This document shows positions 1-11,600 of a stretch of 64,000 bases of DNA, piece after piece (the stretch's first letter is position 1; the number at the start of each line of letters is the position of its first letter). This stretch comes from Acanthornis magna (Eukaryota > Chordata > Aves > Passeriformes > Acanthizidae). Both the position numbers and the translations under genes were made by a program. A model generated the notes under the pieces. The model ran no database searches. It saw nothing but the letters and a program-made list of their open reading frames with translations, and was not told the DNA's origin. The stretch is from contig JAWUZG010000029.1 in NCBI GenBank assembly GCA_036785705.1, forward strand, positions 12,725,501 to 12,789,500, read 5' to 3'.

Positions 1-1544
1 GACATTTTACATTGAAAAGGTCACACACAGAAAAGTGGAATGACCTGGTGGAGGAGTCCCAGAGACAGGAACTGAACATAGTCCCTGATTTCTTAAGACA
101 GGGTTAGTAACTGAAATGCCAACAACTGCAGGAATTAGTTTAAAGAACCAGGTGAAAGATGGGGAGACACCTGCCACTGACTTCACTGAAGCCAAGATTT
201 CACATGGACATTGAGTGTGTCAGAAGAGGTGACCTGTTATACAACACAAACCGCACATGTGAAAATGACGGAAAGGCAATACTTGAGTTACACTCCTTCA
301 GGCAGTTCTAATCCTGAAGATCTGTTATTTGAAAATAACTTTGATGCACAGGGCAAACAGGTAATGATGACTGCAGGACTGATAAGCTCTAGATAAAGGA
401 GTAAGGCAAAACCAAGAAAATAAATATGGAATTGGAGAGTTTTTGAGTTTTTAAACAAACACGAAGATTTCAAAAGACAGTGAAATTATGCTACAGTTTT
501 AGATAGCAATTTGGTATCATAATGTGTTGCAGGGTTTTGACAATCTGAGTTTTGACTAGTTTACAAGTTTTTGTCTATGCTTTTATTTTACATAGTTTTG
601 GTCACCTCATATTCTAGCAAAATATAAATTGTCCATGTCAAAGAGTGAGTAAAGACATTCGAGCTTTATACCCATTTCTTTATGCTTAGCTCTTACAGAC
701 CACAGTGAAATACATTTCAAGGAAAATATTGTTCAAGATCTACTTCTACAAAGGTGTTTGTGTCAGACTGTTGCCCCCAAAATGAAATACTCTGGAAGTA
801 AAATTATAGAAGACAAGTTATTAAACAGGGCAGCTGGACAATGCTTTCAGTAAATGACAAAAATCAGAGTATAAGATATATGTTTAGCATGTTCTGCTTT
901 GTCCTCTTCATACAGTTTGAGGCCAGAATGATGTAATATTATATCTTTTAGTCTGACCTACTGGATATCCCTGGCCACTAAATTTTCTGTGTGGTAAGTC
1001 CAGCTTCTTTATTGGGATACAGTATTTATACATTTTTCCTACGGTATTTATATGTTATTTTCCACAGAGACATCTTGTGTTATTAGGAGATTTCCAAAGA
1101 ATAAAATACAGCTTCCCTCCACATTTTGTGCCAATGATTATTCACTCCCACTGATAACATTTCTAATCTGAATTTGCCCAACTTCAGCTTCCAGACATTG
1201 ACTCTATTATTCATTACCACTACAAGATTGAAGGGCCTGTTAGTTTGTGGTATTTTCCCCTATGAAGGTATGTATGTGCTGTTATCAAGTTACGTCTCTT
1301 TTTGTAGCATGGTAAGTGGTCCAACCTCTATTTATACAACCCTTAGATCAGCTTTGTGGCTCATCACTTCATTCTCATATATTTCAGGCGTGCCGGCCAT
1401 GTAGCCAGCATCCCATGGCAGCCTGGATAAAATAAACTCCCTTCTCATATTTTACATAGAGGTTGGGCAACCAGTTGTTCATGTGTCCAGCATGTGCCTT
1501 ATTTACATCACTTAGTGATTGTCTCCTTTAATCCAAGTGAAATT
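1..1544. other. Upstream flank of DCLK3, no gene recognised
   Basis: This AT-rich stretch has no open frame with recognisable protein similarity and no tRNA-like or rRNA-like structure that I can see. In mammals the neighbour on this side of DCLK3 is TRANK1, lying in the same orientation, so its 3' end might lie further left. I could not identify any of its exons here. A frame open from base 3 to 107 at the window edge is too short to call. Bases 168-200 resemble one arm of the hairpin at 4777-4852 and may be an old repeat fragment. Confidence 0.6.
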
Positions 1545-1792
1545 GAAGATGTATCAGGGGAGGTTTAGGTTGGGTATCAGGAAAATGTTCTTCACCGAGA
1601 GGGTGGCTGGGCACTGGAACAGGCTCCCCAGGGAAATGGTCACAGCACCGAGCCTGACAGAGTTCAAGAAGCGTTTGGTCAATACTCTCAAGCACGTGGT
1701 GTGACCCTTGGGGACGGTGCTGTGAAAAGTGAAGGGTTGGACTCGATGATCCTTGCGGGTCCCTTCCAACTCGGCGTATTCCGTGATTCTGT
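1545..1792 (+). mobile_element. CR1 LINE, 5'-truncated 3' end
   Basis: The sequence has the standard CR1 3'-terminal order: a block starting with 'aggggaggtttaggttggg', then 'ttcttcaccgagagggtggc', 'gcactggaacaggctcccca', 'gaagggttggactcgatgat' and 'gggtcccttccaactc'. It ends with two degenerate octamers (attccgtg, attctgtg). CR1 is the main LINE of birds and other reptiles. Most copies are 5'-truncated like this one, and it carries no intact reading frame. It stops about 40 bp before the DCLK3 CpG island, so it sits at the edge of that promoter. Confidence 0.93.
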
Positions 1793-1829
1793 GAATAATT
1801 TACCAAGTCTACTTGGCATCTGCAGGGCA

Positions 1830-2600
1830 ACAACAAAAGCGTTTTCACTGGCGAGCGGGCTGGGAGCAGCGCCCCACATCCCGCCACCCGGGGACACCCC
1901 CGGGGACGGAGGGAGCCCCGGGCCACGTAACAAACAGCCACGCCCGGGGGCGGGCGCCCGGCTAGGGGGGCAAACGGGGACATCGCGGCGGCTGGGGCTG
2001 CGCTGGGCGCTGGGCGCGGCGGGAGGCGGGCGGCGAGCGGAGCGGAGCGGGGGCGAGCGGCGCTGAGGCGGCGGCGGGCGGTGCCGGCCGGCGGGGCAGC
2101 CCCGGGGAGCGGCGCGGGGGTGTGACCGCCGGTGTGGCCGATGCGCAGCGCCGCCTCCCCGCCGGGTCTCCTCCTTCCCTCTCGCTGCCTGCCCTCGCAG
2201 CCGGGAGGCGGCGCGGAGGGTCCGTGTGGTGCCGTGTGGGCAGCCCCTGGCCCCAGCCGAGCGGAGCCGAGCCCCTGCACCATGCCGGCCGCCGCGCCGC
2301 CCCCGCTCCACCCCGCGGCGGGAGCCTGCTGTCACTGCCAGGGTGAGTGCCCCTTCCCCGGCCCCTTCCCCTCGGCAGCCCCGCGCCGCACCAGCGGGAC
2401 CCTGCTCCGACAGGTCGCCGGCCGGGGCTCGCTTTGGGAGGAGGGGGCGAGCGGGCGGCGCCCCGGCTGAGGGGGACCCGGGGCGGCTCCGGCGGCGGCG
2501 GTGGCGGCGAAAGTTCTGCCCAGCTCCTTGCCGGGGGAAGCTTTCCGTGGCGTTTGGGCTGGAAGTGGGGGCTGGAGGCTGACAGAGGAAAGTGCCGTGC
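1830..2600 (+). promoter_or_regulatory. DCLK3: CpG-island promoter of DCLK3
   Basis: GC and CpG content rise sharply here compared with the AT-rich DNA on both sides. There are many GGGCGG/GGCGGG-type GC boxes, for example around 2020-2100, and an NRF1-like TGCGCAGCGC at 2142-2151. The first coding exon and its splice donor lie inside the island, which points to a TATA-less CpG promoter firing rightwards. The exact transcription start cannot be read from sequence. Between 1800 and the chosen start at 2282 the only ATG on the + strand is at 2141. Confidence 0.85.
2282..2342 (+). CDS. DCLK3: DCLK3 coding exon 1
   Basis: This exon encodes 20 residues, Pro/Ala-rich then Cys-rich (ending CCHCQ), plus the first base of Gly21. 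The start is ATG at 2282 in a good context (CACC before it, A at -3). The donor is CAGG|GTGAGT at 2343. The leftover base joins exon 2 in frame. A second in-frame ATG lies upstream at 2141 in a weak context (C at -3, C at +4), just after an in-frame TGA at 2123-2125. Using it would add 47 residues. No database support can be checked here. Additional small exons inside the 13-kb intron are possible. Confidence 0.7.
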
Positions 2601-5600
2601 CTCTCGGCCGTGGGTCTCCGAAGGTGCAGAGTTGGGGTGGTTAATTAACCGGGCTCCTTTAATTACCTGTGTTTTGGGTTAAAGAGGAGCCCCGTCGCCC
2701 CCTCGTTTGTATCGTAGAGCAGAGTAGTGAAGTGGATTCTTTGGGCAGTGGGGCGCATTGGGAAGCGGAACGAGGGGCTGCTGCTGCACGGAGAGCCGGT
2801 CCCTGCTGTGGGGTGCGGGTCTGTGCCGCTTCCCGAGGCTGCGGGACCCCCCGGCAGCCGTGCGGGTACCGGGGCGAGCTCTGGAGTCTGAGTGTGGAGT
2901 CAGCGTTAGCCGCTCCAAGAGGCACGCACGGTGTCATCCGTACTGCCGTAAAAATGGAAGATTTGAAGTAACTTGCACTCTTAATAGTCAGCACGAGCGT
3001 ACTTCACTTGAACGAATGCTTGTGGGCTGCTCAGAGCGCACTGGTTCTCTACAAAAAAAAAAGTAAATGGCACGCAGTGTAAGGGTTTTAAAGCATTGCA
3101 CAGCTGTGTGTTAAAACACACTTGGGGCTGGTGAATCTTCCCTCAGCTGGGAAGTCACTATGGCTGGAGCCGCACGGGTTAGAGGCACTGGCTCAATGGA
3201 TGGGGAGGGCACTTGTGTCGGATGGGGATGCTATGACCTGCGGTAGCCAGACCTCTCGGGAAGAATGCTGGCTGTGCGCTTGCATCCCCTGCTTCTGTAG
3301 TTATATCACTTGTGTTTGCTCCTATTTAATAACCGAACAGGTATTTATAGGGAAACTGCTCCATAACTTTTCACTGTGCAGTGTTATTTTCTGCCTTCCT
3401 CAGGGTACATTCAGTATGCAATGTCAGCAGGACTGGACGGGCCACTGGTTTGAGCTAATGGAGTGATTTCCAGGTTGTGAGACACTGTGTTTGGGAGCAA
3501 CCCCATAAACTGAAACTTTTGCTACACCAAGTACTAAAAGGTTTCCTTTTTAAAAAAAGAACAAACCTAAACTAGCCCCTCGCAAAAGCATAAAAAGTTT
3601 CTAGCTCCTTCGTCTGAGCATTTAGATTGAAACCCATCCTGTGCGAGGGTAAAGAGTTTATCCCCAAACCTGATTGTTATGTGTGCTTTTGATACTAACT
3701 TTGTAGAGAAATTAAAATGTGCATAGATGTAGGTTTGCGTGCAAGTTTGTCTTCTCACCTCATTTCCTTGTCCTTTAGCCTGTCTTTTTTCTCTTGATGC
3801 TTCTTGTGTTTTTTAATCTGATCTGAATGCAGTTTTGACACTTGGAAATGTTAAGAACTCAACAGACTCCCAAAACACTCAGCAAGTGAAACGAAGCTTA
3901 CAAAATATATTACAGCTGCTTTATGTAGTAGAAGTGCAGTTATTAGAGCAACCCTGTCATGCTCTTCTCAAGAGGTGACTGCATTTTATATCTCGGGAAG
4001 CCCCCCTTCAGCTCTCCGGATAAAACCAATCCTTCTGAGTTACTGTCTTTCTTGTAGCGTAATAATGGGTGTGGATCTTCTGAAATAGTGTGACCTTTCC
4101 CATGAAAATTTTTGTAGGCTGTTCGGGCACATGAGCTGAAAGCTAGTGTCTGATAAATCTCCATCTGTGGCTTATTAACCTGAATTGGCTAATTGGGCTT
4201 AAACTGCCAGCAAAGATAACTTGGTTGAATTCAAGTTAGTGGCAGCTGTTCAAGCCTCTGAATTTGAGCTGTGCTAAAGTTACCTTGTCTTTATTGTTTT
4301 TGTTTTTTTTAATACTCAAGTTAATTACCTTGGGCATGCCAGCCTGACTTTTGAATGTATCTTTATCTGGTAGTGCCACTACATGCTTTGTGTCTGTTTT
4401 CACTGCTGCTTTTTCTGGTCATGTTCCGCAAAGCGTCACAATTTTGGCATTGGCTGGACTTACAGTGTGTGGTGACTAAGGGAAGTTGTGTGGGATTCAT
4501 TTCCCCATTTCTAAGATTACCTAGCTCAGTTTGTTTTCTGCAGAAACATCTATAATTTCGTAAAAATGAGGGAAGTTTGTGGTCCTTCTTTTCCAACAGC
4601 TCTAAAGCAAATTGAGTTGGTTTCTGTCACTGATTTTCTCGTTTCCTTTAACTTGATGATTTCTTGACATTTAACAACATTTGAAAATAGTGTTATATAG
4701 ATTTTCTTGTAAATATAATTAGAATATTTCTTGTAAATATAATTAGAATCAGAACATTATGGTGATTTTAGCAGCCTCAGATCTGATCCAGATCTCACTG
4801 AAGCTAATGTGAATCTTTTAATTAGCTTCAGTGCAACTTGGATCAGAGCTGAAAATGTGGTAGTTGAAGAGGTGAATGTGACATTTCTCTTTGTAACAGT
4901 GTACTGTTTTCCATGTTTTTCTCAATTTCAGGGTATGGGGTCTGTCCTTTTGGAGTGTTTGCTAGATTTTGGAAACAATGAAAAAAGAGCAGAAGCTATT
5001 GCCTTGATTGATTCTAATGTAAATTTGGAGTTTTGGTAGTGCTTGCACATTGTCCATCTTGCCTATCAGTAGTTGGCTTTCACTGCAAATATGCCTGAAA
5101 GTCAGGCGTGTTTACCATCTTCTCTCTGTTGCTAGCATTGTTTACTCAGTCTAATTATTGTAAGAATGCAAAACAATTATGCCATATATTTGTGGAGGAA
5201 GCTCTCAGTAGACATTCTGAAAACACCATCTCCCACTCCATTAATAGTGCTAGCCTGTACATATTCTCTAGGTTTTAGGTTTCTCATCACCCCAAATAAT
5301 GTAGTTAATGGAAATGCTGAGAAATGTCTGGTGGTGTGAAAATCACGATCTTTCTACTTGTCATCATGCTTTTGAGTCTAATTAACACTGGTTTACAGTT
5401 TTCCCTGAGAAACCCATTTTCTTTTATAAGTTCTGTGAAACAATTTATTTTGCAGTGTTGACTATAATATATGAGTCTCTTCTGAAAAAGTGGTTCTGTA
5501 ATAATGGGGTTGGGAATTCTACTTCTATTATGTGAGTTAGCATCTCTTAAATGTGCTATATTTACAAAGAAAACTTCGGTGTGATTTCCTCTTTTGCAAA

Positions 5601-8600
5601 CCAGATGGAGAATCAGACTCTGGCTGGGTCTTTCCTTTAGTTATGCAACGAGGTTATTGGTAATAAAGGATCTGGAAGCTTAATTAAACTCTCAGTGACA
5701 CTTCTGCAGGCTCTTTTATTTTCACCGGGTTTGCTCAGTTGCAACCGATTAGTCATCAAGTTGAGATTTAGGAAGCAATGCAAATAAAGTCTCCCACGAG
5801 AAGAAACAGAATCCTGCTCCTTTGACTGAGGCATTGTTGGCTAACAGGACTGAAAAGCACTTGAAAACACACTTTGTAATGGAACATGAATAATTAATTT
5901 GAAATATATGGTACTTCAGGAGCCAAGAGCATCAACGTGAAAGTGAAACTCCCTGTACAGTGAGCCTTGAGAAACACGTGGAGGGCTTTGCCAGATGGAT
6001 TCTGGCAAATGCCACAGTTGTGTAAGATGTTTTTGTTTCTCTCTGTCAGTTCTGTCCCTCTCCTGAAAGATCCTTGATGGAAAGTCCTGGACTGCAGAGC
6101 TGACTTCCCTGGTTACTGGGGCAGACCCTAAAGCAGTCAAACTGCAGAAAGCAGCCATGGCTGCTCCCAGTGAAATACACACAGACTGTCATCTTTGAAA
6201 GAAATTAAATAAATGAGCAGTTTCATAATATTCTTTTTTTGGTTTTATGCAACTTAAACCAAGCCTCACACCTCCAAAGGCACTGATTCATTTCACGTGC
6301 AGTCTTACATTTCACATAGTTCTTTACAGATTATGCATCTGTATACTTCTTTATAAGACTTTTCTTTATACTTGCTTTTTAATTTGCTACCGTTAAAATG
6401 TCAGGAAGAAGATAATGAAAGTGGGGTTCTGCTCCCAAAAAAAAAAAAAAAAAAGAATTATGGCACTTGTGAGTCATTACCAGTCTCCATGAAATCTTTA
6501 CCTTCATCTGCTGCTCTGGGTGTGATTCAGCTCAGTTTAACACTAACACATGGCAGCAACCATCTGTGTTTGCTGTAAATATTTTATTTTTTAATTACAA
6601 ATGGCTTGATTTAGAAAACCTGAAATGGTATAGTGGGGTGGTTTTGGGCCTGCAAGGGAAGAAGGTGAACACCTGGGAAGGTAATTTTTCCCCAACCACT
6701 GTTGCCAGGTTGAAAAGGGGAGTGTAACACGGAGAGCAAACCCAGCTGCCCTGCAGCAATCCAGACCCTGCTGCTCCCTTCTTGGAGGAGCTGGACAGGA
6801 GAGCACCAGCACAGTCTGCAAAGGGGCACTGAACATTTAGTGAGGAGAAGGGAGTGGGGGGGAAAAGGCAAAGAATACTCTAAGTTTATCTTCTTTGAGG
6901 AGAAAGAAGGGAATGTGGCTGCTAAATGTCACTTATCCATCGTGATTCTCATACAGTAAATACGGTCACATGTTGTGGCAGGCTGAGCCTCCCACAAGCA
7001 TTTTGCTGTGGGATGATGCTCACACTGGGGCTGGGGCTGTCACAGAGGCACCCTCCATCCTCAGAATGGAAAAGTCCAGAGCTCGTGGAGCCACAGGGAG
7101 GGTTCCAATGCAGGCATCCCTCAGGCTCCCTCCCTCTGCTGAAGTCCAGCCAGCTGCAAAGTTTTCCCATCAGGCTGTCACTCTAGATAGTCCTTCCCAT
7201 CTTAGGAACACCTTTGTTGCAGCATCTGCCTGACTTTAGTTGCTCCGGTGCACTTTGTCCTCTAGGATCTCCCATAAACTCAGAGATCTGTGTCCCAAAA
7301 TGGGCAGTGAGAAGGTAGTGAAATAAATTGCCAGGGAGAAGTGAGTAGACTCACTTCATTCTTTCTATTGTGAGAGACTGGGAAAGAATGAGAAGGAGAC
7401 TCTTACGGGATCTGACAGATTTGGGGATCTCTCGTTTGCATGATGCAATGTTTATTCTTAAAGTAAAAAGGGGATGTGCTGAAGGTAAGGTGTACAACGC
7501 AAAGTTTTGAAGTCTTCTTGCCTGCCCTCATGAGGCCAAGGAGTGTGTCCAGAGGTGCATGTCTCCCATAGTCCTGCAGTCCAGGTGTAACCACTAAGGA
7601 CATTTTCTTTCCTCACAGCTGACACTTTGGCAACTCACCTAATGGGACCAGACACATTTGGCCGGGAGAAACTTTAGTTCTGTTGGTGACATGTGGGACA
7701 GAAGGAACCCAACTTGACACATAGCTGAGTTTGCAGGGCTGACAGTTAAAGGAAAAATAACATTGCATGTGAATTTAAGCATGCTTGATGTGAAATTGGG
7801 AAAGATAACTTAGAATGCCATCATACTAATTTTATATGATCTTTTAGGGCTAAAACTGTATATTTATGAGATAGAGATATTATTCTGATTTTTTTTTTCT
7901 TTTTGTATGTGAGCCCAAATTAGTTTTTCTTCAGTGAACTTAGACCACTGTCTGAACTGCTGAGTGATTTTAATTTTCTACAAATTGGGTTACACTGGGT
8001 CAGCAGTTGATCTCCACTGCAGTGGTGCATATCAGACATGGAAGTGCTGGCATGAGTATGGCTGGAAATGCCCATTAGGGTAGCAGAAAAGATGTTATAG
8101 AAGTTAAACTGATAATTGATTCCTTCAGTTTTTTTTCTTTCTTTGTGACAGTATTATAACTGTTTTTGAAAGAATCCAGCTGACAAATGGTATTTGTAAT
8201 ATTGAACATGGTTTTGTTTTCCTTCTGCTCCAGTAGCTAATGCAGATAAGAATTCATGCAAAAAACATGATAAGTTGGTTGTTTTGTTTTTTTTTTCAAA
8301 TTCAGTTAATGTAATTGAATGAAATACAATTTAGTCATCTAAAAAGACTGCTTCTTTTATTTGGTTTAGTAAACTATAGTTATAATATTATATGATTTAC
8401 AATAATATTTTATTGCATAGTATATTTTTTAACTGCCTTACCATCAAATGTATTCTGAGCATATTAGGCTTGTTCAGTGTATTTCTACAATGTATTAAAA
8501 AGTGTATTTCTACAAGGCCAGGTACTTAAAATCTAATATTATTCAGGTTACAAAGTCAAGCTTTTATGACTATTGATTAGAGCTGCTATTCCCCCAACCC

Positions 8601-11600
8601 ATGTTCCTGTGCATTAAGATATGCACATTAATTACATTATGAGATGCTGCTTTTGCTATCCCCAGGGGCTCTGTCTCCATCAGTGTATGTGATGGACTAA
8701 GCTTTCCTAATGAGCATCTACTCTACTGTTTACCCTGGCTCTTTGTGTCTTCTGCTGTGTGTTTTTTGAACCCTGCTGTTAATACAGGCTTATTAACTTG
8801 TGGGCTTTTCTGTCATGGTTATTTCTACAGTAACAAGTATGGATTAGCCTATCTGCAATACTTGCAAATGGAGAGCATGTACTGCATTCAGTGGCAGCCA
8901 AGGTGCAGGAAATAAAGTCAAAACTGCATTAATCTGGAGAAGAAAGCAACTTGAGATTCCCAAGTCCTGAATTTTGGGATGATGTAGCATTGTCTGTGTG
9001 TTGTGTTATGTTACCTTGTTGTCTGAAGTACCTTTTCCAGTATATGCCCTTGCAGCTGTGAGCACTGAGCAGGTTTGCAGATCAGGTCTTGGAATATTGT
9101 TTTGGCTACCAGACTGATCATCTCTGAGAAGTATAGATTTGGTCACTTGCTTCAGAACTCAATGGAATTGATTGAGACAAAATCCAGTACTTCAGGGCTG
9201 CACCGCCTTAAGCAGACAAACTATTCTCCCTATATTTTTTCACACATTTTTCAGCTCCTCTAGTTACGTATATTTTTCCGCAACACAGTCCTTAATCTGG
9301 TTTACCTGTAAAAGAGGAACCACTGTACTCTGGAGCAGACATTAGAAAAACTGTGTACACTATTAAACTCATGTATGCAAGGAGGAAAAGAGTTTACAAA
9401 ATAGAATGGTTTGGGTTGGAAGTTGATCAATGATCATCTAGTTCCAACTGCTCTGCCACAGGCAGGGACACCTTATAATGCACCAGCTTGCTCAGAGCCC
9501 CATCTTGAGCACTGCTAGCGATAGGGCATCCACAACTTCTCTGACAACCTCTATAACCACCCTCACAGTAAAAACTTCTTCCTCATATCTAATCTGAGTC
9601 TCTCCTCTTTCAGTGTAAAGCCATTCCCCCTTATCCTGTCACTCCATGCCCTTGTAAAAATCACTCTCCAGGCTGAACATCCCCAACTCTCCATCTGTCT
9701 TCACAGGAGAGGTGTTCCAGCCCTTTGATCACCTTCATGCCCTCCTCTAGACTGGTTCCAACAGGTCCACATCCTTCTTATGCTGGAGACCCCAGAGCTG
9801 GATGCAGCACTCCAGGAGGGGTCTCATGAGAGTGGAGTAGTGGGGGAGAATCACCTCCCTTTACTTGCTGGCCACACTGCTTTTGATGCCATGCTTGATG
9901 TGGTTGATAACTTTAATTTTCTCCTGTCTCACTGAGGGCCTTGCTAATGTTCTCTTAATGCAGTCACCTGTTTGTGTGCATGTAATTCTTCCTGTTCTTA
10001 AAAAAAATATAGATCAACATAAGTTAATATGGCAAGTGACAACAAAAGTGCGTAGATGTCCTTTATTGAGAACTGCAAAGAAGCAGGTCATGTGAGGAGT
10101 TCTGTTGCTGACTTCCAATCCCATCCCTTTGTCTAAGTTTGGCCTTCTACCTGACTTCTTGATCTCACTCTCATGTTTTACTATTTCCCGATTACAGTCT
10201 CCATCTGCTTCCACTGTGTCAGTAAAGTTCAGGGAAATTGCTATCAGCCAGTATAAAAGTTCATAGGAACTGCTCTGTGTCGGACAGTGTCTCACTATGG
10301 CACTAATTGCTTCATTCCCTGCAGTCTGTAACAATCCCTCTTTTCTCTTACCCTTTCAGTCCAGGTCTTCACTCTGTTTCCTTTTCCATTTTCAATTCCA
10401 TACCTCTGAGCTGAATTGAGTATTTGGAGCTTGCTCAGGCTGGAACTAGCAGCAACTGTCCTGCTACATTTGACACTGTCTTGATCCAGTCCTTGTGAAA
10501 TTTGACTTTCCTTTTCTACTCTGGATTTTATCTGGTCAAAACTGATGTGGTGTGTCTGCCTCTTGTTGCTGAAATAACCACCGGTCCTGACTCAAACAAA
10601 ATCTCTGCCCTAAAATGATGTAAAACATGGCAGGGGAGGCAAGGATGAGTGGCAGGGGAGGAAAGAGCGGGTATGACTCCTCAGAGAAAAATTCACCAGT
10701 AGTTTTTCCAATAGTAGGGCTCTAGATAATGTAAAATTTACTTGCTGTAAAAGGATGCCTGTGATCATGTTTTGTTTCTGTGCATCTAATTTATTGAATT
10801 GGGACTTGCCATGCTACTGCTTCAGTCTTGGGCACTAACAGTGTGCGCTAGCCCTGGAAGTTGCAACTTTAAATAATTTACAGCAAGGAGAGGAGATCAA
10901 GATGGCACATGTCTAGAGGACTCGGATGGCATCCTGGACCTGACTGCTGATTTGCACTGGTAACCTGTGTGAGCTACATACTTGGCTGCGCCGAGTTCAG
11001 TGCCAGAGGCATTCTTCATAGTCAAGTGTTTGAAGATACTTGTTAGGGCTGTGAAATGAATCAAATGTTTTCTGTTCCAAGTAAGATTATTCTTTTTCTT
11101 TTTTTCCCCCCCTATGGTCTTTGTTTCACATGCCGTGAGCAGGAATTTCCTTAAGGAAGAAGCAGACATTTGTACTGCTGTCCTTTCTTTGCCTACTTGA
11201 AACAGTATTTTGTTTATCCTATATTAGGACCACTATATCAAAACAACTCCCAGATACACAGTTTCTGTCATGTACAGCTTTAGTTGCTGCTAATGTCTTG
11301 AGGTATTTCCATGGTTGCTTTTGTAAGTGAAAGCCTTCTAAAGAAATTGCAGGGTTTAAATAATACCATCTTATTCACAGAAAGCAATGCCATACCTAGA
11401 TCCTGTTTCACTGCTGCCTTCTGTTTTAAATTGTGTCGAAAACCCCTTGTAAAAATTTAATTCTCCTTCAAGTGTGACTTGATAGCAGAATGGTAAACCA
11501 TTCAGTTAATTACTGAAACTGTGATCTCCAGTAGGACAGCCAAGAAGAATGCGAGCTGAGTGGCAATATTTTAATTAATGAACTAAAGCTTACGGACTGG

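Noticed and set aside
3..107. Frame open from the window edge, ending just after a possible GTTAGT donor
   Set aside because: It has only about 35 codons, it is cut by the window edge, and an open frame of this length by chance is common. A TRANK1 terminal exon was considered but cannot be supported.
1528..2335. Minus-strand open frames of 251 and 215 codons across the CR1 and CpG island
   Set aside because: They run through antisense CR1 and GC-rich promoter DNA, where stop codons are rare by composition. They are Arg/Pro/Ala-rich with no domain, and the sense strand explains the region.
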